A DNA stretch of 64,000 bases from Pseudomonadota bacterium. GTDB lineage: Bacteria; Pseudomonadota; Gammaproteobacteria; Burkholderiales; Eutrophovitaceae. This document shows positions 27,323 through 37,799 of the stretch, piece after piece. The notes beneath the pieces are model-generated. The model searched no databases. It was not told the DNA's origin and saw only the letters and a program-made list of their open reading frames with translations. Each line of letters begins with the position of its first letter. The stretch's first letter is position 1. The position numbers and the translations under genes were made by a program. The DNA is taken from contig JAQBTV010000003.1 in the NCBI GenBank assembly GCA_027624715.1, positions 1 through 64,000 of the forward strand. The letters run 5' to 3'.

Positions 27323-27337
27323 TGGCACGAAAAATGC
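27323..27337 (+). promoter_or_regulatory. Sigma-54 promoter of glnK-amtB
   Basis: TGGCACGAAAAATGC has the -24 GG and -12 GC dinucleotides at exactly the sigma-54 spacing (consensus TGGCAC-N5-TTGC). It ends about 100 bases before the glnK start. With the NtrC-like site upstream this indicates induction under nitrogen limitation. Confidence 0.75.
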
Positions 27338-27398
27338 TTAAGTTAGTGGGTAAGGGCTGCTTTCCAATGGTTAAAGTGTTGGTTAGCAGTATTTTTAG

Positions 27399-27773
<375 letters not shown>

Positions 27774-27793
27774 GCCTAAGAAAGGAAACCACA

Positions 27794-29086
27794 ATGCTTA
27801 AGAAACTATTATTTTGGATCGCAGGCTTAGGGCTCACTGCGACTACAGGGCCAAGTTTTGCAGAAGACGCCCTCAGTGCTGGCGACACAAGTTGGATGAT
27901 TGTGGCAACAGTACTGGTCATCATGATGTCAATACCTGGACTTGCTCTATTTTACGGGGGACTCGTTAGAACTAAAAACATGCTTTCGGTATTGATGCAG
28001 GTTTTTGCAATTGTCGCTCTGATGTCAATTTTATGGGCCATCGCAGGCTATAGCCTAGCATTCACAGAAGGTCCGCTTAATAGCATTATTGGCGGTTTCG
28101 ACAAAGCGTTTTTAGCAGGAATCACGCCTGACACGCTCAGAGGGAGCATTCCAGAATACGTTTTTGTTACCTTCCAACTTACGTTTGCCTGCATCACACC
28201 GGCACTGATTGTTGGCGCGTTTGCAGAGCGAATTAAGTTTTCCGCCGTTCTTTGGTTTTCCGCCCTTTGGCTCTTTGTCAGCTACGTCCCCATTTGCCAT
28301 ATAGTATGGGGTGGTGGATACCTCGGATCTAAAGGGGCTCTTGATTTTGCTGGTGGTACCGTCGTTCACATTAACGCTGCCATTGCTGGCTTGGTTATTT
28401 GCTTGGTGCTTGGTAAGCGTTTAGGGTACGGGAAAGAGGCTATGCCTCCACATAATCTACCTTTCACCATGATCGGAGCCGCGCTGCTATGGGTTGGTTG
28501 GTTTGGATTCAATGTTGGTAGTGAATTAGCTGCAGACGGCACAGCAGGCTTGGTTCTCCTTAACACACAACTATGTGCATCGGCATCAGTACTAGGATGG
28601 CTGTTCATTGAATGGATCACCAGAGGTAAGCCGACCATGTTGGGTGGGGCTTCAGGCGCGGTTGCTGGGCTCGTTGCAATTACGCCAGCGTGCGCATTCG
28701 TTGGGCCAATGGGGGCAATTGTACTAGGACTCATCACCGGCTTCGTTTGTTTCTTTGCTTGCACTAAGATCAAGTCTGCATTCGGTTATGACGATTCACT
28801 AGACGTCTTCGGCGTGCATGGTATTGGCGGCATCATTGGCGCTATTGGCACAGGAATCTTATGCGCACCCGGTTTTGGCGGAGTCGGCTACGGGGAAGGA
28901 GTCACCATGGCCTCTCAGGTAGCTGTTCAAGTCGAAGGTGTCGCAATCACAATCCTTTGGAGTGGTATTGCCAGCTTTGTCCTCATTAAGATCGTCGACG
29001 TTATCGTCGGCATCCGACCTACCGAGGAAGAAGAGCGCAACGGTTTAGATGCAAGCTCGCACGGGGAAGCCGCTTATCACAATTAA
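27794..29086 (+). CDS. amtB: Ammonium transporter AmtB
   Basis: 430 residues with a cleavable signal peptide (to about SFA-EDA) and eleven membrane helices. The pore histidine pair appears in PICHIVWGGG and VFGVHGIGG. The C-terminal cytoplasmic tail with GIRPTEEEERNGLD is the PII-docking region, so GlnK can block the channel. It is co-transcribed with glnK from the sigma-54 promoter and ends at a strong terminator. Confidence 0.95.
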   Translation: MLKKLLFWIAGLGLTATTGPSFAEDALSAGDTSWMIVATVLVIMMSIPGLALFYGGLVRTKNMLSVLMQVFAIVALMSILWAIAGYSLAFTEGPLNSIIGGFDKAFLAGITPDTLRGSIPEYVFVTFQLTFACITPALIVGAFAERIKFSAVLWFSALWLFVSYVPICHIVWGGGYLGSKGALDFAGGTVVHINAAIAGLVICLVLGKRLGYGKEAMPPHNLPFTMIGAALLWVGWFGFNVGSELAADGTAGLVLLNTQLCASASVLGWLFIEWITRGKPTMLGGASGAVAGLVAITPACAFVGPMGAIVLGLITGFVCFFACTKIKSAFGYDDSLDVFGVHGIGGIIGAIGTGILCAPGFGGVGYGEGVTMASQVAVQVEGVAITILWSGIASFVLIKIVDVIVGIRPTEEEERNGLDASSHGEAAYHN

Positions 29087-29114
29087 ATTCGTATAAAGTT
29101 TCACTCCCCTTTAT

Positions 29115-29139
29115 GGGCGCCTTCATGGCGCCCTTTTTT
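29115..29139 (+). terminator. Rho-independent terminator of glnK-amtB
   Basis: GGGCGCC and GGCGCCC form a perfect 7-base stem with a TTCAT loop, followed by six T. It lies 28 bases after the amtB stop. Confidence 0.9.
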
Positions 29140-29245
29140 ATGTAAACCATAAAGTATATGTCTCGAACGGTCTGTTAGAATCTAATTCGATGAACGTGAT
29201 AACACTATACAAATAATCATTTCAAATGAAAGCCTTAGACATCCA

Positions 29246-30199
29246 GTGAATTTACTTTTCGTACTTGATCCATTAGGGACGCTCAAAATTGCGAAAGACA
29301 CCTCTTACGTAATGATGAGGGAGGCTCAGTATCGTGGACATCAAATATGGGTGACAACGCAACACGGTATTCAGAACGCGGCAGGAAGGATAATAGTCCG
29401 AGCGCAGCAGTTACTACTGACTGAAACACGTGATGCTTGGTATGAAGTCGTTACGTCACAAGATCTATTAGCCTCTAATATTGATGCCGTCCTCATGCGA
29501 AAGGATCCGCCATTCGACATGGAGTACATTTACTCTACATATTTGCTCGAGAGTCTTGAACAAGAGGGCTGTCTGGTATTTAATCGCCCGCGAAGCATTA
29601 GAGACTTCAACGAAAAACTCTCAATTACAAAATATCCGCAATTCATATCACCCACTTTGGTGACTGCGGATGTCGCTGTGATAAACAATTTTATTGCGGA
29701 ACAAAACGAAGTCGTATTGAAACCCCTTGATGGGATGGGTGGATCGTCTGTGTTTCGCTCGAGACCTCAAGACCCAAATTTAGCGGTAATTATCGAGACA
29801 CTTACCCAGCTGGGGCAGCGGACAATTATGGTCCAAAAATTTATTCCTGAAATCAGCGATGGGGATAAAAGAGTCTTGCTCATAAACGGAGATCCCGTGC
29901 CACATTCTCTAGCACGGATACCGCAAGGGTCAGATCATCGCGGGAATCTCGCAGTAGGTGGCCGCGGTGTGGCAATGCCTCTCACAGACCGAGAAAGGGA
30001 AATAGCAACTGTAATGGGTCAGAAATTATCAGCCCAAGGGTTGTTGCTGGTCGGACTAGATATTATTGGCGGCTATCTTACTGAGATCAATGTCACTAGC
30101 CCAACCGGTATGCGTGAAATACAAGATCAGACAGGTTGCGACGTCCCGGGAATGTTCATCGACGCATTAGAAAACCATATTGCGGCAAAAGTTCGATAG
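29246..30199 (+). CDS. gshB: Glutathione synthetase
   Basis: 317 residues with a GTG start. An ATP-grasp ligase joining gamma-glutamylcysteine to glycine. Visible motifs are the substrate segment LMRKDPPFDMEYI, the ATP-binding VVLKPLDGMGGSSVFR and the C-terminal EINVTSPTGMREI. gshA is not in the window. The next gene starts 13 bases after its stop, so gshB heads the operon with the PTS genes. Confidence 0.95.
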   Translation: MNLLFVLDPLGTLKIAKDTSYVMMREAQYRGHQIWVTTQHGIQNAAGRIIVRAQQLLLTETRDAWYEVVTSQDLLASNIDAVLMRKDPPFDMEYIYSTYLLESLEQEGCLVFNRPRSIRDFNEKLSITKYPQFISPTLVTADVAVINNFIAEQNEVVLKPLDGMGGSSVFRSRPQDPNLAVIIETLTQLGQRTIMVQKFIPEISDGDKRVLLINGDPVPHSLARIPQGSDHRGNLAVGGRGVAMPLTDREREIATVMGQKLSAQGLLLVGLDIIGGYLTEINVTSPTGMREIQDQTGCDVPGMFIDALENHIAAKVR

Positions 30200-30212
30200 A
30201 AAGATACAAAGC

Positions 30213-30602
30213 ATGGTCGGTATTATATTAATCACACATGGATCTCTTGGGCGTAGTCTTATTGACTGTGCCCAATACGTCATAGGGTACCCCTTAAAAA
30301 ATATAGCCGCAGTTAGCATTGATGTAGACGATTCGATCGAGAGCATATACAAAAAAGCTATAGAAAAAATCTCAAAAATAGACGATGGCGCGGGGGTTCT
30401 CGTACTCACCGACATGTACGGCGGGAGCCCGAGCAATATCACCAAAAAGCTGCTACAAAAAAATAACATTTACGGCATCTCAGGTGTAAACCTTCCAATG
30501 CTGATTCGCGTACTGACCTACCGTGAAAAAGATTTGAAAACCCTCGTTAGCAAAGCAATCACTGGCGGCAACGAGGGAGTCATGCAGATACCATTGATAT
30601 AA
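30213..30602 (+). CDS. PTS EIIA component, mannose family
   Basis: 129 residues from the ATG at 30213; upstream in-frame codons overlap gshB and are not conserved in kind. The phosphorylation histidine is H9 in ILITHGSLG. VLTDMYGGSPSN is the second active-site loop. No EIIB, EIIC or EIID follows, so it is likely regulatory and not for sugar uptake. Confidence 0.88.
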   Translation: MVGIILITHGSLGRSLIDCAQYVIGYPLKNIAAVSIDVDDSIESIYKKAIEKISKIDDGAGVLVLTDMYGGSPSNITKKLLQKNNIYGISGVNLPMLIRVLTYREKDLKTLVSKAITGGNEGVMQIPLI

Positions 30603-30613
30603 TAAGGGCACAC

Positions 30614-30883
30614 ATGCTAAGCGAAAAAATAGAGATTCTTAATCGGCTGGGACTACATGCTAGAGCTTCAGCAAAGCTGACACAGCTCGCGAGCGAATAT
30701 CAATCAGAAATTTGGCTCAATCGCGATGGAAAACGCGTCAACGCCAAAAGCATTATGGGCGTGATGATGTTAGCAGCAGCAAAAGGGGTATTCCTTGATT
30801 TAGAGGTCCATGGTTCTGACGAGGAAGAAGCCATTGCCGCCATCAAAAATCTAGTCTCAAATTTGTTCGGTGAAGGGCAATAA
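30614..30883 (+). CDS. ptsH: HPr phosphocarrier
   Basis: 89 residues. The phosphorylation site H15 lies in RLGLHARASAKL. S46 in NAKSIMGVMML is the site recognised by HPr kinase in species that have it; no hprK is in this window. It shuttles phosphate from EI to the EIIA encoded just upstream. Confidence 0.94.
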   Translation: MLSEKIEILNRLGLHARASAKLTQLASEYQSEIWLNRDGKRVNAKSIMGVMMLAAAKGVFLDLEVHGSDEEEAIAAIKNLVSNLFGEGQ

Positions 30884-30940
30884 ATTGAAAAAATATAGCA
30901 TCCACAAGCATTCAGCTAACATAAAAAAGAGAGGCGATTA

Positions 30941-32671
30941 GTGAGTTTTACGATGCATGGTGCCGGTATCTCAGGCGGCATTGCTATCGGGCGGGCGCAA
31001 CTTGCGTCCCATGCTCTTTTAGAGGTCGCGCATTACAACATTCCACAAAATAAAATAAAAAGTGAAAAAACACGTTTTGATCATGCCATTAAAAGTGTTA
31101 GCAAAGGGCTTAAAGATTTGAGAAAAAAAATGACCTCGGATATCCCTGAGGCAGAGTTTGAAGTTTTTCTCAATTTACATAGAATGATTCTTGATGACTC
31201 AACCGTCTCAGAAGCACCGAAAAACATCATCGAATCGATGCGTTGTAACGCAGAATGGGCCCTTAAAGTACAACTCGATAATTTACTTGAACAATTCTCC
31301 AAGATTGATGACACTTATCTGCGCCAAAGAGAAGCGGATGTGCGTCAAGTTGCAGAAAGAATACTAAAGGCTTTACTCGGTCTTCCGGGAGACGCGCCGA
31401 CACATAATGCCGATGAAAATACCATAATTGTTGCCCACGATTTATCACCCACTGATGTAGTACTTTTCAAGCAACATAAATTTTCTGGTTTCATTACTGA
31501 CTTGGGTGGCGCCACATCTCATACGACAATTGTTGCCAGAAGCCTAAACATACCATCTGTGGTCGCGTTGCATCAAGCTAGGGCTCTAATTAGAGAAAAC
31601 GAAATAATCATCGTTGATGGGACAGCCGGCCTTATCATCGTTGATCCTGATGAGGTAGTACTTGCAGAATATGAAGTTCTACAAAAACAATGGTTATTCG
31701 AGCAACAAAAACTTAAACGACTTCGACGTAACCGAGCAACTACAATCGATGGCGCTGATATTGAGCTCAATGCAAACATAGAACTGCCTGAAGATGTCGC
31801 ATCCGCAAAGGAAAATGGTGCGACTGGTGTCGGTTTATTTAGAACAGAGTTCTTATTCTTGAACCGCGGCGACCTTCCATCAGAAGACGAACAATTTGAG
31901 GCTTATAGACAAGTTGTTCGCAACATGAAAAGTTCTTGCATCACAATTAGAACATTTGACTTAGGGTCTGACAAACAACCTGAAGGATATACACGCGTCG
32001 CCCCTAATCCAGCGCTGGGACAACGCGGCATTAGACTCTGCTTAGCAGAACCACAATTATTTCTCTTTCAATTAAGGGCGATACTCAGAGCATCTAAATA
32101 CGGGAAAATTCGAATATTGATCCCTATGCTATCAAATGTTCATGAGATCAATCAAACGTTACATCTTATTGCACAAGCAAAAGAATCCCTAGATATTGAC
32201 GGCATCGCATATGACCGAAAAGTAGAGATCGGGGGAATGATTGAAGTACCGGCGGCCGCACTGTCAATCAAGACATTTCTTAAAAAACTCGACTTCATAT
32301 CGATCGGCACTAACGACTTAATTCAATATACGCTCGCCATAGACCGCACTGATGACGCCGTAGCTCATCTCTATGACCCTATGCATCCAGCAATACTGCA
32401 GTTGCTATCACACATCATTTCAACCGCGAATCAAGTGAAAAAATCAGTGTCTGTTTGCGGCGAAATCGCCGGAGACCCTTCGATTACAAGATTACTATTA
32501 GGGATGGGCTTGCGTACATTCTCAATGCACCCCGCTCACCTACTGGCTGTCAAACAAAAAATACTTACTTCTGACTTAAGAGAGGCGACAGCAATCACAA
32601 AAAAAATCTTGCGAAGTCAACATACTGACCGTATTGGGCATCTAGTTCGCAAACTAAATGCAACAGGTTAA
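30941..32671 (+). CDS. ptsI: PEP-protein phosphotransferase, enzyme I
   Basis: 576 residues with a GTG start. The phospho-histidine is H194 in GGATSHTTIVARS. The C-terminal TIM barrel carries GLFRTEFLFLNR and the active-site cysteine region SVCGEIAGDP. It starts the phosphorelay from PEP to HPr. The gap to holA is 8 bases. Confidence 0.95.
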   Translation: MSFTMHGAGISGGIAIGRAQLASHALLEVAHYNIPQNKIKSEKTRFDHAIKSVSKGLKDLRKKMTSDIPEAEFEVFLNLHRMILDDSTVSEAPKNIIESMRCNAEWALKVQLDNLLEQFSKIDDTYLRQREADVRQVAERILKALLGLPGDAPTHNADENTIIVAHDLSPTDVVLFKQHKFSGFITDLGGATSHTTIVARSLNIPSVVALHQARALIRENEIIIVDGTAGLIIVDPDEVVLAEYEVLQKQWLFEQQKLKRLRRNRATTIDGADIELNANIELPEDVASAKENGATGVGLFRTEFLFLNRGDLPSEDEQFEAYRQVVRNMKSSCITIRTFDLGSDKQPEGYTRVAPNPALGQRGIRLCLAEPQLFLFQLRAILRASKYGKIRILIPMLSNVHEINQTLHLIAQAKESLDIDGIAYDRKVEIGGMIEVPAAALSIKTFLKKLDFISIGTNDLIQYTLAIDRTDDAVAHLYDPMHPAILQLLSHIISTANQVKKSVSVCGEIAGDPSITRLLLGMGLRTFSMHPAHLLAVKQKILTSDLREATAITKKILRSQHTDRIGHLVRKLNATG

Positions 32672-32679
32672 TCGGTTTA

Positions 32680-33690
32680 ATGCAAATTGAACTGACTGAC
32701 TTGCGCAAGCATCTTAAGAGCGGCTTAAGCACGCTATATATTGTGTATGGCGATGAGATACTACTAAATCTAGAAGCGACTGACTTAATTCGAAGAACGG
32801 CAAAATCCAAAGGTTTTGAAGATCGCGCCGTCCTTATAGCTGACAATCATTTTGATTGGTCTAAATTAAAAGAGCAGTCTCAATCAGTCTCATTATTTTC
32901 ATCAAACAAAATTATTGATTTACGCATTCCCTCAGGAAAACCGGGGAAATTGGGAAGCGATACACTTCAATCCTACGTGAAACATCTGCCCGAAAACACG
33001 ATCACGCTAATCACTTTGCCGGCACTCGATCGAAATGTTCGCTCATCTAAATGGTTCTCTGAAGTAGGGAATTCAGGCGTGTCAGTTGAGGCCAAAAAAG
33101 TCTATAGAGAACAACTTCCTCGCTGGATCGGACATCGTCTAATGCTTCAAAACCAAACAACAGAACAGAACGCGCTACAACTGATCGCGGAGCGCGTCGA
33201 AGGTAATCTTATCTCCGCTCATCAGGAAATACTAAAATTAGGATTATTATTGCCTGAGGGGCATCTTTCAACAGACGATGTCAGGAATGCCGTTGTAGAC
33301 GTCGCTCAATTTGATCCTTTCGACCTAGGCCCAGCAATCCTCAATGGAGATAAAGCACTTTTAATCAGAATCCTACGCGGCCTGGAAAAAGAAGGTTTAG
33401 CTCCGCCGCTAGTATTATGGGTCATCGCAGAAGAAGCTAAAATTTTACTTCGTGTCAAGACAGCATTAACGCAAGGTCTAGACATGCGCTCAGCGTGCGC
33501 TGATGCGGGGGCGTGGGGGCTGAGGCAAAAGCTGATTCCAAACATAGTTCATAAGCTTACGCATGAGACCCTGCGGGACGCGGTTATTCTAGCTTCAGAG
33601 ATAGATAAACAAATTAAAGGGTTGCAGCCCGGCAGCTCGTGGATCAATTTTTTAGAGCTTGGACTTTCAATCATACCGTCTAGGATTTAA
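32680..33690 (+). CDS. holA: DNA polymerase III delta subunit HolA
   Basis: 336 residues. The clamp-loader wrench subunit that opens the beta ring. The AAA+-like fold without P-loop is recognisable by [10 protein letters not shown], the [20 protein letters not shown] region and the C-terminal domain around [16 protein letters not shown]. It normally follows lptE in Betaproteobacteria; no lptE is seen here, the preceding gene being ptsI. Confidence 0.9.
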   Translation: MQIELTDLRKHLKSGLSTLYIVYGDEILLNLEATDLIRRTAKSKGFEDRAVLIADNHFDWSKLKEQSQSVSLFSSNKIIDLRIPSGKPGKLGSDTLQSYVKHLPENTITLITLPALDRNVRSSKWFSEVGNSGVSVEAKKVYREQLPRWIGHRLMLQNQTTEQNALQLIAERVEGNLISAHQEILKLGLLLPEGHLSTDDVRNAVVDVAQFDPFDLGPAILNGDKALLIRILRGLEKEGLAPPLVLWVIAEEAKILLRVKTALTQGLDMRSACADAGAWGLRQKLIPNIVHKLTHETLRDAVILASEIDKQIKGLQPGSSWINFLELGLSIIPSRI

Positions 33691-33742
33691 TGAGAAGTTT
33701 CATTTGCCTGTAAAATGCTGGGGTAAAACTAAATATTTGGTT

Positions 33743-34999
33743 ATGAACGCAAGCCACCACATGATCACCTTAGGCGAAACGGCTCGAAAAGCGAGCAAAA
33801 TAATCGCCTCAACAGACACGCAGACCAAAGACGCTGCGCTCATTGCTATTGCAGGCGAGCTGATCGCAAAGAAGTCAGAGATTCTTGCAGCAAACCAAAT
33901 AGATGTTCAGGAAGCGACTCAAAGGGGTCACACCGATGCCTTTATTGATCGCCTAACCCTATCGAACGTAACCATAGAGAATATGGCCGAAGGCCTCATT
34001 CAAATCTCAAAGCTACCTGACCCCATTGGTGAGATTAGTAACATCCAACCAAGGCCCTCTGGAATAAAAGTGGGAAAAATGCGGGTACCTATTGGAGTCG
34101 TTGGCATTATTTACGAGTCGAGACCTAATGTTACAGCTGATGCAGCAGGACTATGCTTAAAATCTGGGAATGCGGTCATCCTTAGAGGCGGCTCCGAATC
34201 CATTCACTCCAATCAAGCGATTGGAAAATGCATATCGGCAGGATTAAATGCAGTCGGCCTTCCCCAAGGCATAGTTCAAGTTGTAGAAACAACAGATCGG
34301 GATGCGGTGGGTCAACTCATCACCATGAAGGATCACATAGACGTTATTATCCCCAGAGGAGGGAAAGGGCTCATTGAACGCATTGCCCAAGAAGCCCGGG
34401 TACCAGTCATTAAGCATCTTGACGGAGTGTGTCACGTCTATGTCGATAAGGACGCCGACCTGGGAAAAGCCTTAAAAATTGCGGATAACGCTAAAACTCA
34501 GCGTTATGGGACTTGCAATACGATGGAGACCTTATTAGTTCACGAAAGCATAGCGAAAAGATTTCTTCCACAAATCGGAGACATACTATCCAAAAAGGGT
34601 GTGGAAATTCGTGGTGACGAAATGAGTCAGCACTTGATACCCAATGCGATAGCTGCAACAGATTCAGATTGGTATGAAGAGTACTTAGCTCCTATTTTAT
34701 CCGTAAGGGTTGTCGCAAACCTTGAACAAGCGATTGAACACATAAGCACCTACGGATCTCAACATACAGATTCCATAGTCACAGAAAATGAATTGAACGC
34801 AATGCGCTTTATTCGCGAGGTTGATTCAAGCTCAGTGATGATTAATGCATCGACACGTTTTGCCGATGGTTTTGAATATGGCCTCGGTGCTGAAATTGGC
34901 ATCTCAACAAACAAATTACACGCTCGCGGACCCGTTGGACTAGAGGGGCTAACCAACTTGAAGTGGGTTGTTTTTGGAAATGGAGAGATACGTACTTAA
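33743..34999 (+). CDS. proA: Gamma-glutamyl phosphate reductase
   Basis: 418 residues from the ATG at 33743; an earlier in-frame start at 33659 lies within holA and would add 28 atypical residues. NADPH-dependent second step of proline synthesis. The catalytic cysteine is C258 in [29 protein letters not shown] is the family signature region. holA-proA order is common in Betaproteobacteria. Confidence 0.95.
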   Translation: MNASHHMITLGETARKASKIIASTDTQTKDAALIAIAGELIAKKSEILAANQIDVQEATQRGHTDAFIDRLTLSNVTIENMAEGLIQISKLPDPIGEISNIQPRPSGIKVGKMRVPIGVVGIIYESRPNVTADAAGLCLKSGNAVILRGGSESIHSNQAIGKCISAGLNAVGLPQGIVQVVETTDRDAVGQLITMKDHIDVIIPRGGKGLIERIAQEARVPVIKHLDGVCHVYVDKDADLGKALKIADNAKTQRYGTCNTMETLLVHESIAKRFLPQIGDILSKKGVEIRGDEMSQHLIPNAIAATDSDWYEEYLAPILSVRVVANLEQAIEHISTYGSQHTDSIVTENELNAMRFIREVDSSSVMINASTRFADGFEYGLGAEIGISTNKLHARGPVGLEGLTNLKWVVFGNGEIRT

Positions 35000-35054
35000 G
35001 AATACGTTTCCATTCGCTTATTCTTAAACTGGAACATAAAAACCAAAAAAAACT

Positions 35055-36821
35055 ATGATAAAAATTAAAGTTAGTGTCCCAGATGTTGGAGACTTCAAAA
35101 ATATTCCTATTATTGAAGTGCTTGTAAAACCAGGAGATCAAGTCCAAGAAGAAGACCCGCTGATTACTCTTGAGTCGGATAAAGCGACCATGGATGTCCC
35201 CTCTCCCATAAGCGGCACTGTCGAAGAGGTACACGTCCAAATTAACGACAAGGTATCGGAAGGGCAACTGATCGTTAGTATTAGCCCTAGAGCAAATGAG
35301 CAAGACGCGCCACAATCATCAATAACGAGTAGTCAACCGCCCACTACCGGCAAGACTTTCGCAAATTCGTCAACAATAACCGAGACAGCGGGTGCAAATG
35401 CTAAAAGTGATTTACATGCCGAGGTCGTTGTACTCGGATCTGGTCCAGGTGGATATACAGCCGCTTTTAGAGCGGCCGACCTTGGTAAAAAAGTTATCTT
35501 AATCGAACAATACAAAACACTAGGTGGAGTATGCCTCAATGTTGGATGCATCCCATCTAAAGCGTTATTACACGCAGCAAAAGTAATTTCAGAATCTAAA
35601 GAAATAGGTGAATGCGGCATTTCGTTTAGCAGGCCAGAAATCGATCTGGAGAAGCTTCGAGGCTGGAAAAATGGCGTCATCAGCAAACTGACGAAGGGTC
35701 TAACTGGACTTGCCAAACAACGTAACGTTGAAACTATCGAAGGACGTGGTCAATTCACTGGGCCAAACATGATTGAAATCCAAACCGCTAATGGGCTCAA
35801 ACGAATCAGCTTTGATGCTGCAATCATTGCCGTAGGCTCACAAGTAACGAAAATTCCAGGGATTCCATACGATGATCCTCGAGTCATGGACTCCACAGAT
35901 GCACTTATGTTAGAGAGTATACCCAAATCCATGCTTGTAATTGGCGGGGGAATTATTGGGCTAGAAATGGCGACGGTATACCAAGCTCTTGGAACAAAGA
36001 TCACTGTGGTTGAACTCGCCGATAGCTTAATCCCAGGGGCTGATAAGGATATTGTCCGTCCACTTCACAAAAGACTACAAAACCAATACGAAGGAATACA
36101 CCTAAAAACTAAAGTTACCGCGCTGACTGCCGATAAATTTGGATTGAAGGCTGAATTTGAAGGTGATGATGCGCCTAAAACAAACTCTTATGAAAAAGTA
36201 TTGGTCGCCGTGGGTAGAAGGCCTAACGGGAAGCTTATCGGGGCAGAGACAGCTGGAATACACATTGATAACTCTGGATTCATTCCAGTCAATAAACAGA
36301 TGCAAACAAATATCCCGCATATCTATGCTATCGGAGATATTGTGGGTAATCCTATGCTCGCGCACAAAGCGAGCCACGAAGGAAAGCTCGCCGCGGAAAT
36401 CATTGCTGGGTTAAAGGGGTCTTTTGACGCCAAAACTATTCCATCTGTCGCCTACACTGATCCGGAAATTGCCTGGATGGGGATAACAGAGACCCAAGCA
36501 AAGTCTGAAGGCATTGAATTTGAAAAAGCCTCGTTTCCTTGGGCTGCAAGTGGTCGAGCGCTCGCTACTGGGCGCGACGAAGGCATAACCAAATTATTGT
36601 TTGATAAAAATACCAAAAGACTTATTGGTGCTGCGATTGTAGGAACAAACGCAGGCGAGCTAATTGGAGAAACGGTATTAGCATTAGAGATGGGTGCAGA
36701 CGCAAAAGATATTGGTCTAACCATCCATCCACATCCAACGCTTTCTGAAAGTATCTTTTTTGCAGCAGAAATAGCAGAAGGATCTATTACTGACCTTTAC
36801 ATACCTAAGAAAAAATCATAG
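35055..36821 (+). CDS. lpdA: Dihydrolipoamide dehydrogenase with N-terminal lipoyl domain
   Basis: 588 residues. Residues about 1-78 are a biotinyl/lipoyl domain with the lipoylation lysine in ESDKATMDVP. An alanine/serine/threonine-rich linker (to about 115) leads to an FAD disulfide oxidoreductase with GSGPGGYTAAF, the redox pair GGVCLNVGCIPSKAL and the C-terminal HPHPTLSE. This fusion is typical of the pyruvate dehydrogenase E3 of Betaproteobacteria. No aceE or aceF is adjacent, which is unusual. Confidence 0.94.
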   Translation: MIKIKVSVPDVGDFKNIPIIEVLVKPGDQVQEEDPLITLESDKATMDVPSPISGTVEEVHVQINDKVSEGQLIVSISPRANEQDAPQSSITSSQPPTTGKTFANSSTITETAGANAKSDLHAEVVVLGSGPGGYTAAFRAADLGKKVILIEQYKTLGGVCLNVGCIPSKALLHAAKVISESKEIGECGISFSRPEIDLEKLRGWKNGVISKLTKGLTGLAKQRNVETIEGRGQFTGPNMIEIQTANGLKRISFDAAIIAVGSQVTKIPGIPYDDPRVMDSTDALMLESIPKSMLVIGGGIIGLEMATVYQALGTKITVVELADSLIPGADKDIVRPLHKRLQNQYEGIHLKTKVTALTADKFGLKAEFEGDDAPKTNSYEKVLVAVGRRPNGKLIGAETAGIHIDNSGFIPVNKQMQTNIPHIYAIGDIVGNPMLAHKASHEGKLAAEIIAGLKGSFDAKTIPSVAYTDPEIAWMGITETQAKSEGIEFEKASFPWAASGRALATGRDEGITKLLFDKNTKRLIGAAIVGTNAGELIGETVLALEMGADAKDIGLTIHPHPTLSESIFFAAEIAEGSITDLYIPKKKS

Positions 36822-36852
36822 GTATGCTCAAAATTAACGAGATATTATATTC

Positions 36853-37701
36853 ATGATTTTCAGTACGCCAACAAATTTCACGCCTGGCACTAAAGGTACC
36901 AAACCTTCGCACAGCAAAGCGTTTTGGTTTCTTTTTAAAAAAAATGAACTGTTAGTTGTTAGAAAAAATACTGGGGAAGGTGTGGATATACCCTACATGT
37001 CAAATCCGAATAATATCGGCATTAGCATTGAAGCCATTCAATTTATTGGACAATATGAGGGTCAACCTTGCTATACGGCTGAAGTCAGGGAAACAACTGA
37101 AACATCAGACACATTATTTTGGTCAGGACTCCGGGCTCTATTTAGTCAAATAAATGACGAATTATTCTCCATATCGGGAAGAGCTTTTCAAATAACCAAC
37201 TGGTACCAAAGCCATAAACATTGTGGTCGCTGCGGAACGAAAAATGACCTTAAAGACGGTGAGCGATGCTTGGTCTGCCCCTCTTGCGAGCAGCTTCATT
37301 ATCCTCGAGTTGCACCTGCTATGATGGTGATGATTGAAAAAGATAAAGAATTTTTATTAGCCCGGTCTCCCAATTTCCTACCTGGTATGTACTCCGCACT
37401 AGCCGGATTTGCAGAGCCAGGGGAGACATTAGAGGAAACTCTACATCGAGAAGTATATGAAGAAGTCGGTATTCGAGTTAGCAATTTGCGATATTTTGCG
37501 AGCCAACCTTGGCCTTTCCCACACTCACTGATGATTGCGTTCCACGCTGATTTTGAGTCGGGGGAAATTAATATTGACCCCAACGAAATAGAAGATGCCC
37601 AGTGGTTTAATATCAACAAGTTGCCAGAACGACTTCCCAGCCCTATTAGTATCTCTCGGAAACTTATTGATGCGACATTGGATAAGTTAAGAAATATGTA
37701 A
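36853..37701 (+). CDS. nudC: NADH pyrophosphatase NudC
   Basis: 282 residues. An N-terminal domain is followed by a zinc ribbon (CGRCG then CPSC) and a Nudix domain with the GX5EX7REUXEEXGU box (GFAEPGETLEETLHREVYEE). The SQPWPFPHSLM motif defines the NADH-specific branch. It hydrolyses NADH and can remove NAD caps from RNA. Confidence 0.93.
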   Translation: MIFSTPTNFTPGTKGTKPSHSKAFWFLFKKNELLVVRKNTGEGVDIPYMSNPNNIGISIEAIQFIGQYEGQPCYTAEVRETTETSDTLFWSGLRALFSQINDELFSISGRAFQITNWYQSHKHCGRCGTKNDLKDGERCLVCPSCEQLHYPRVAPAMMVMIEKDKEFLLARSPNFLPGMYSALAGFAEPGETLEETLHREVYEEVGIRVSNLRYFASQPWPFPHSLMIAFHADFESGEINIDPNEIEDAQWFNINKLPERLPSPISISRKLIDATLDKLRNM

Positions 37702-37799
37702 TTTAAAGAACTCTCCAGAGACTACTCATAAAGTTGCGTAAGTGAAAAATACTGTAGTCTGATGAAAACTCAACAAAAATAAATATAAAAGGCCATTCA

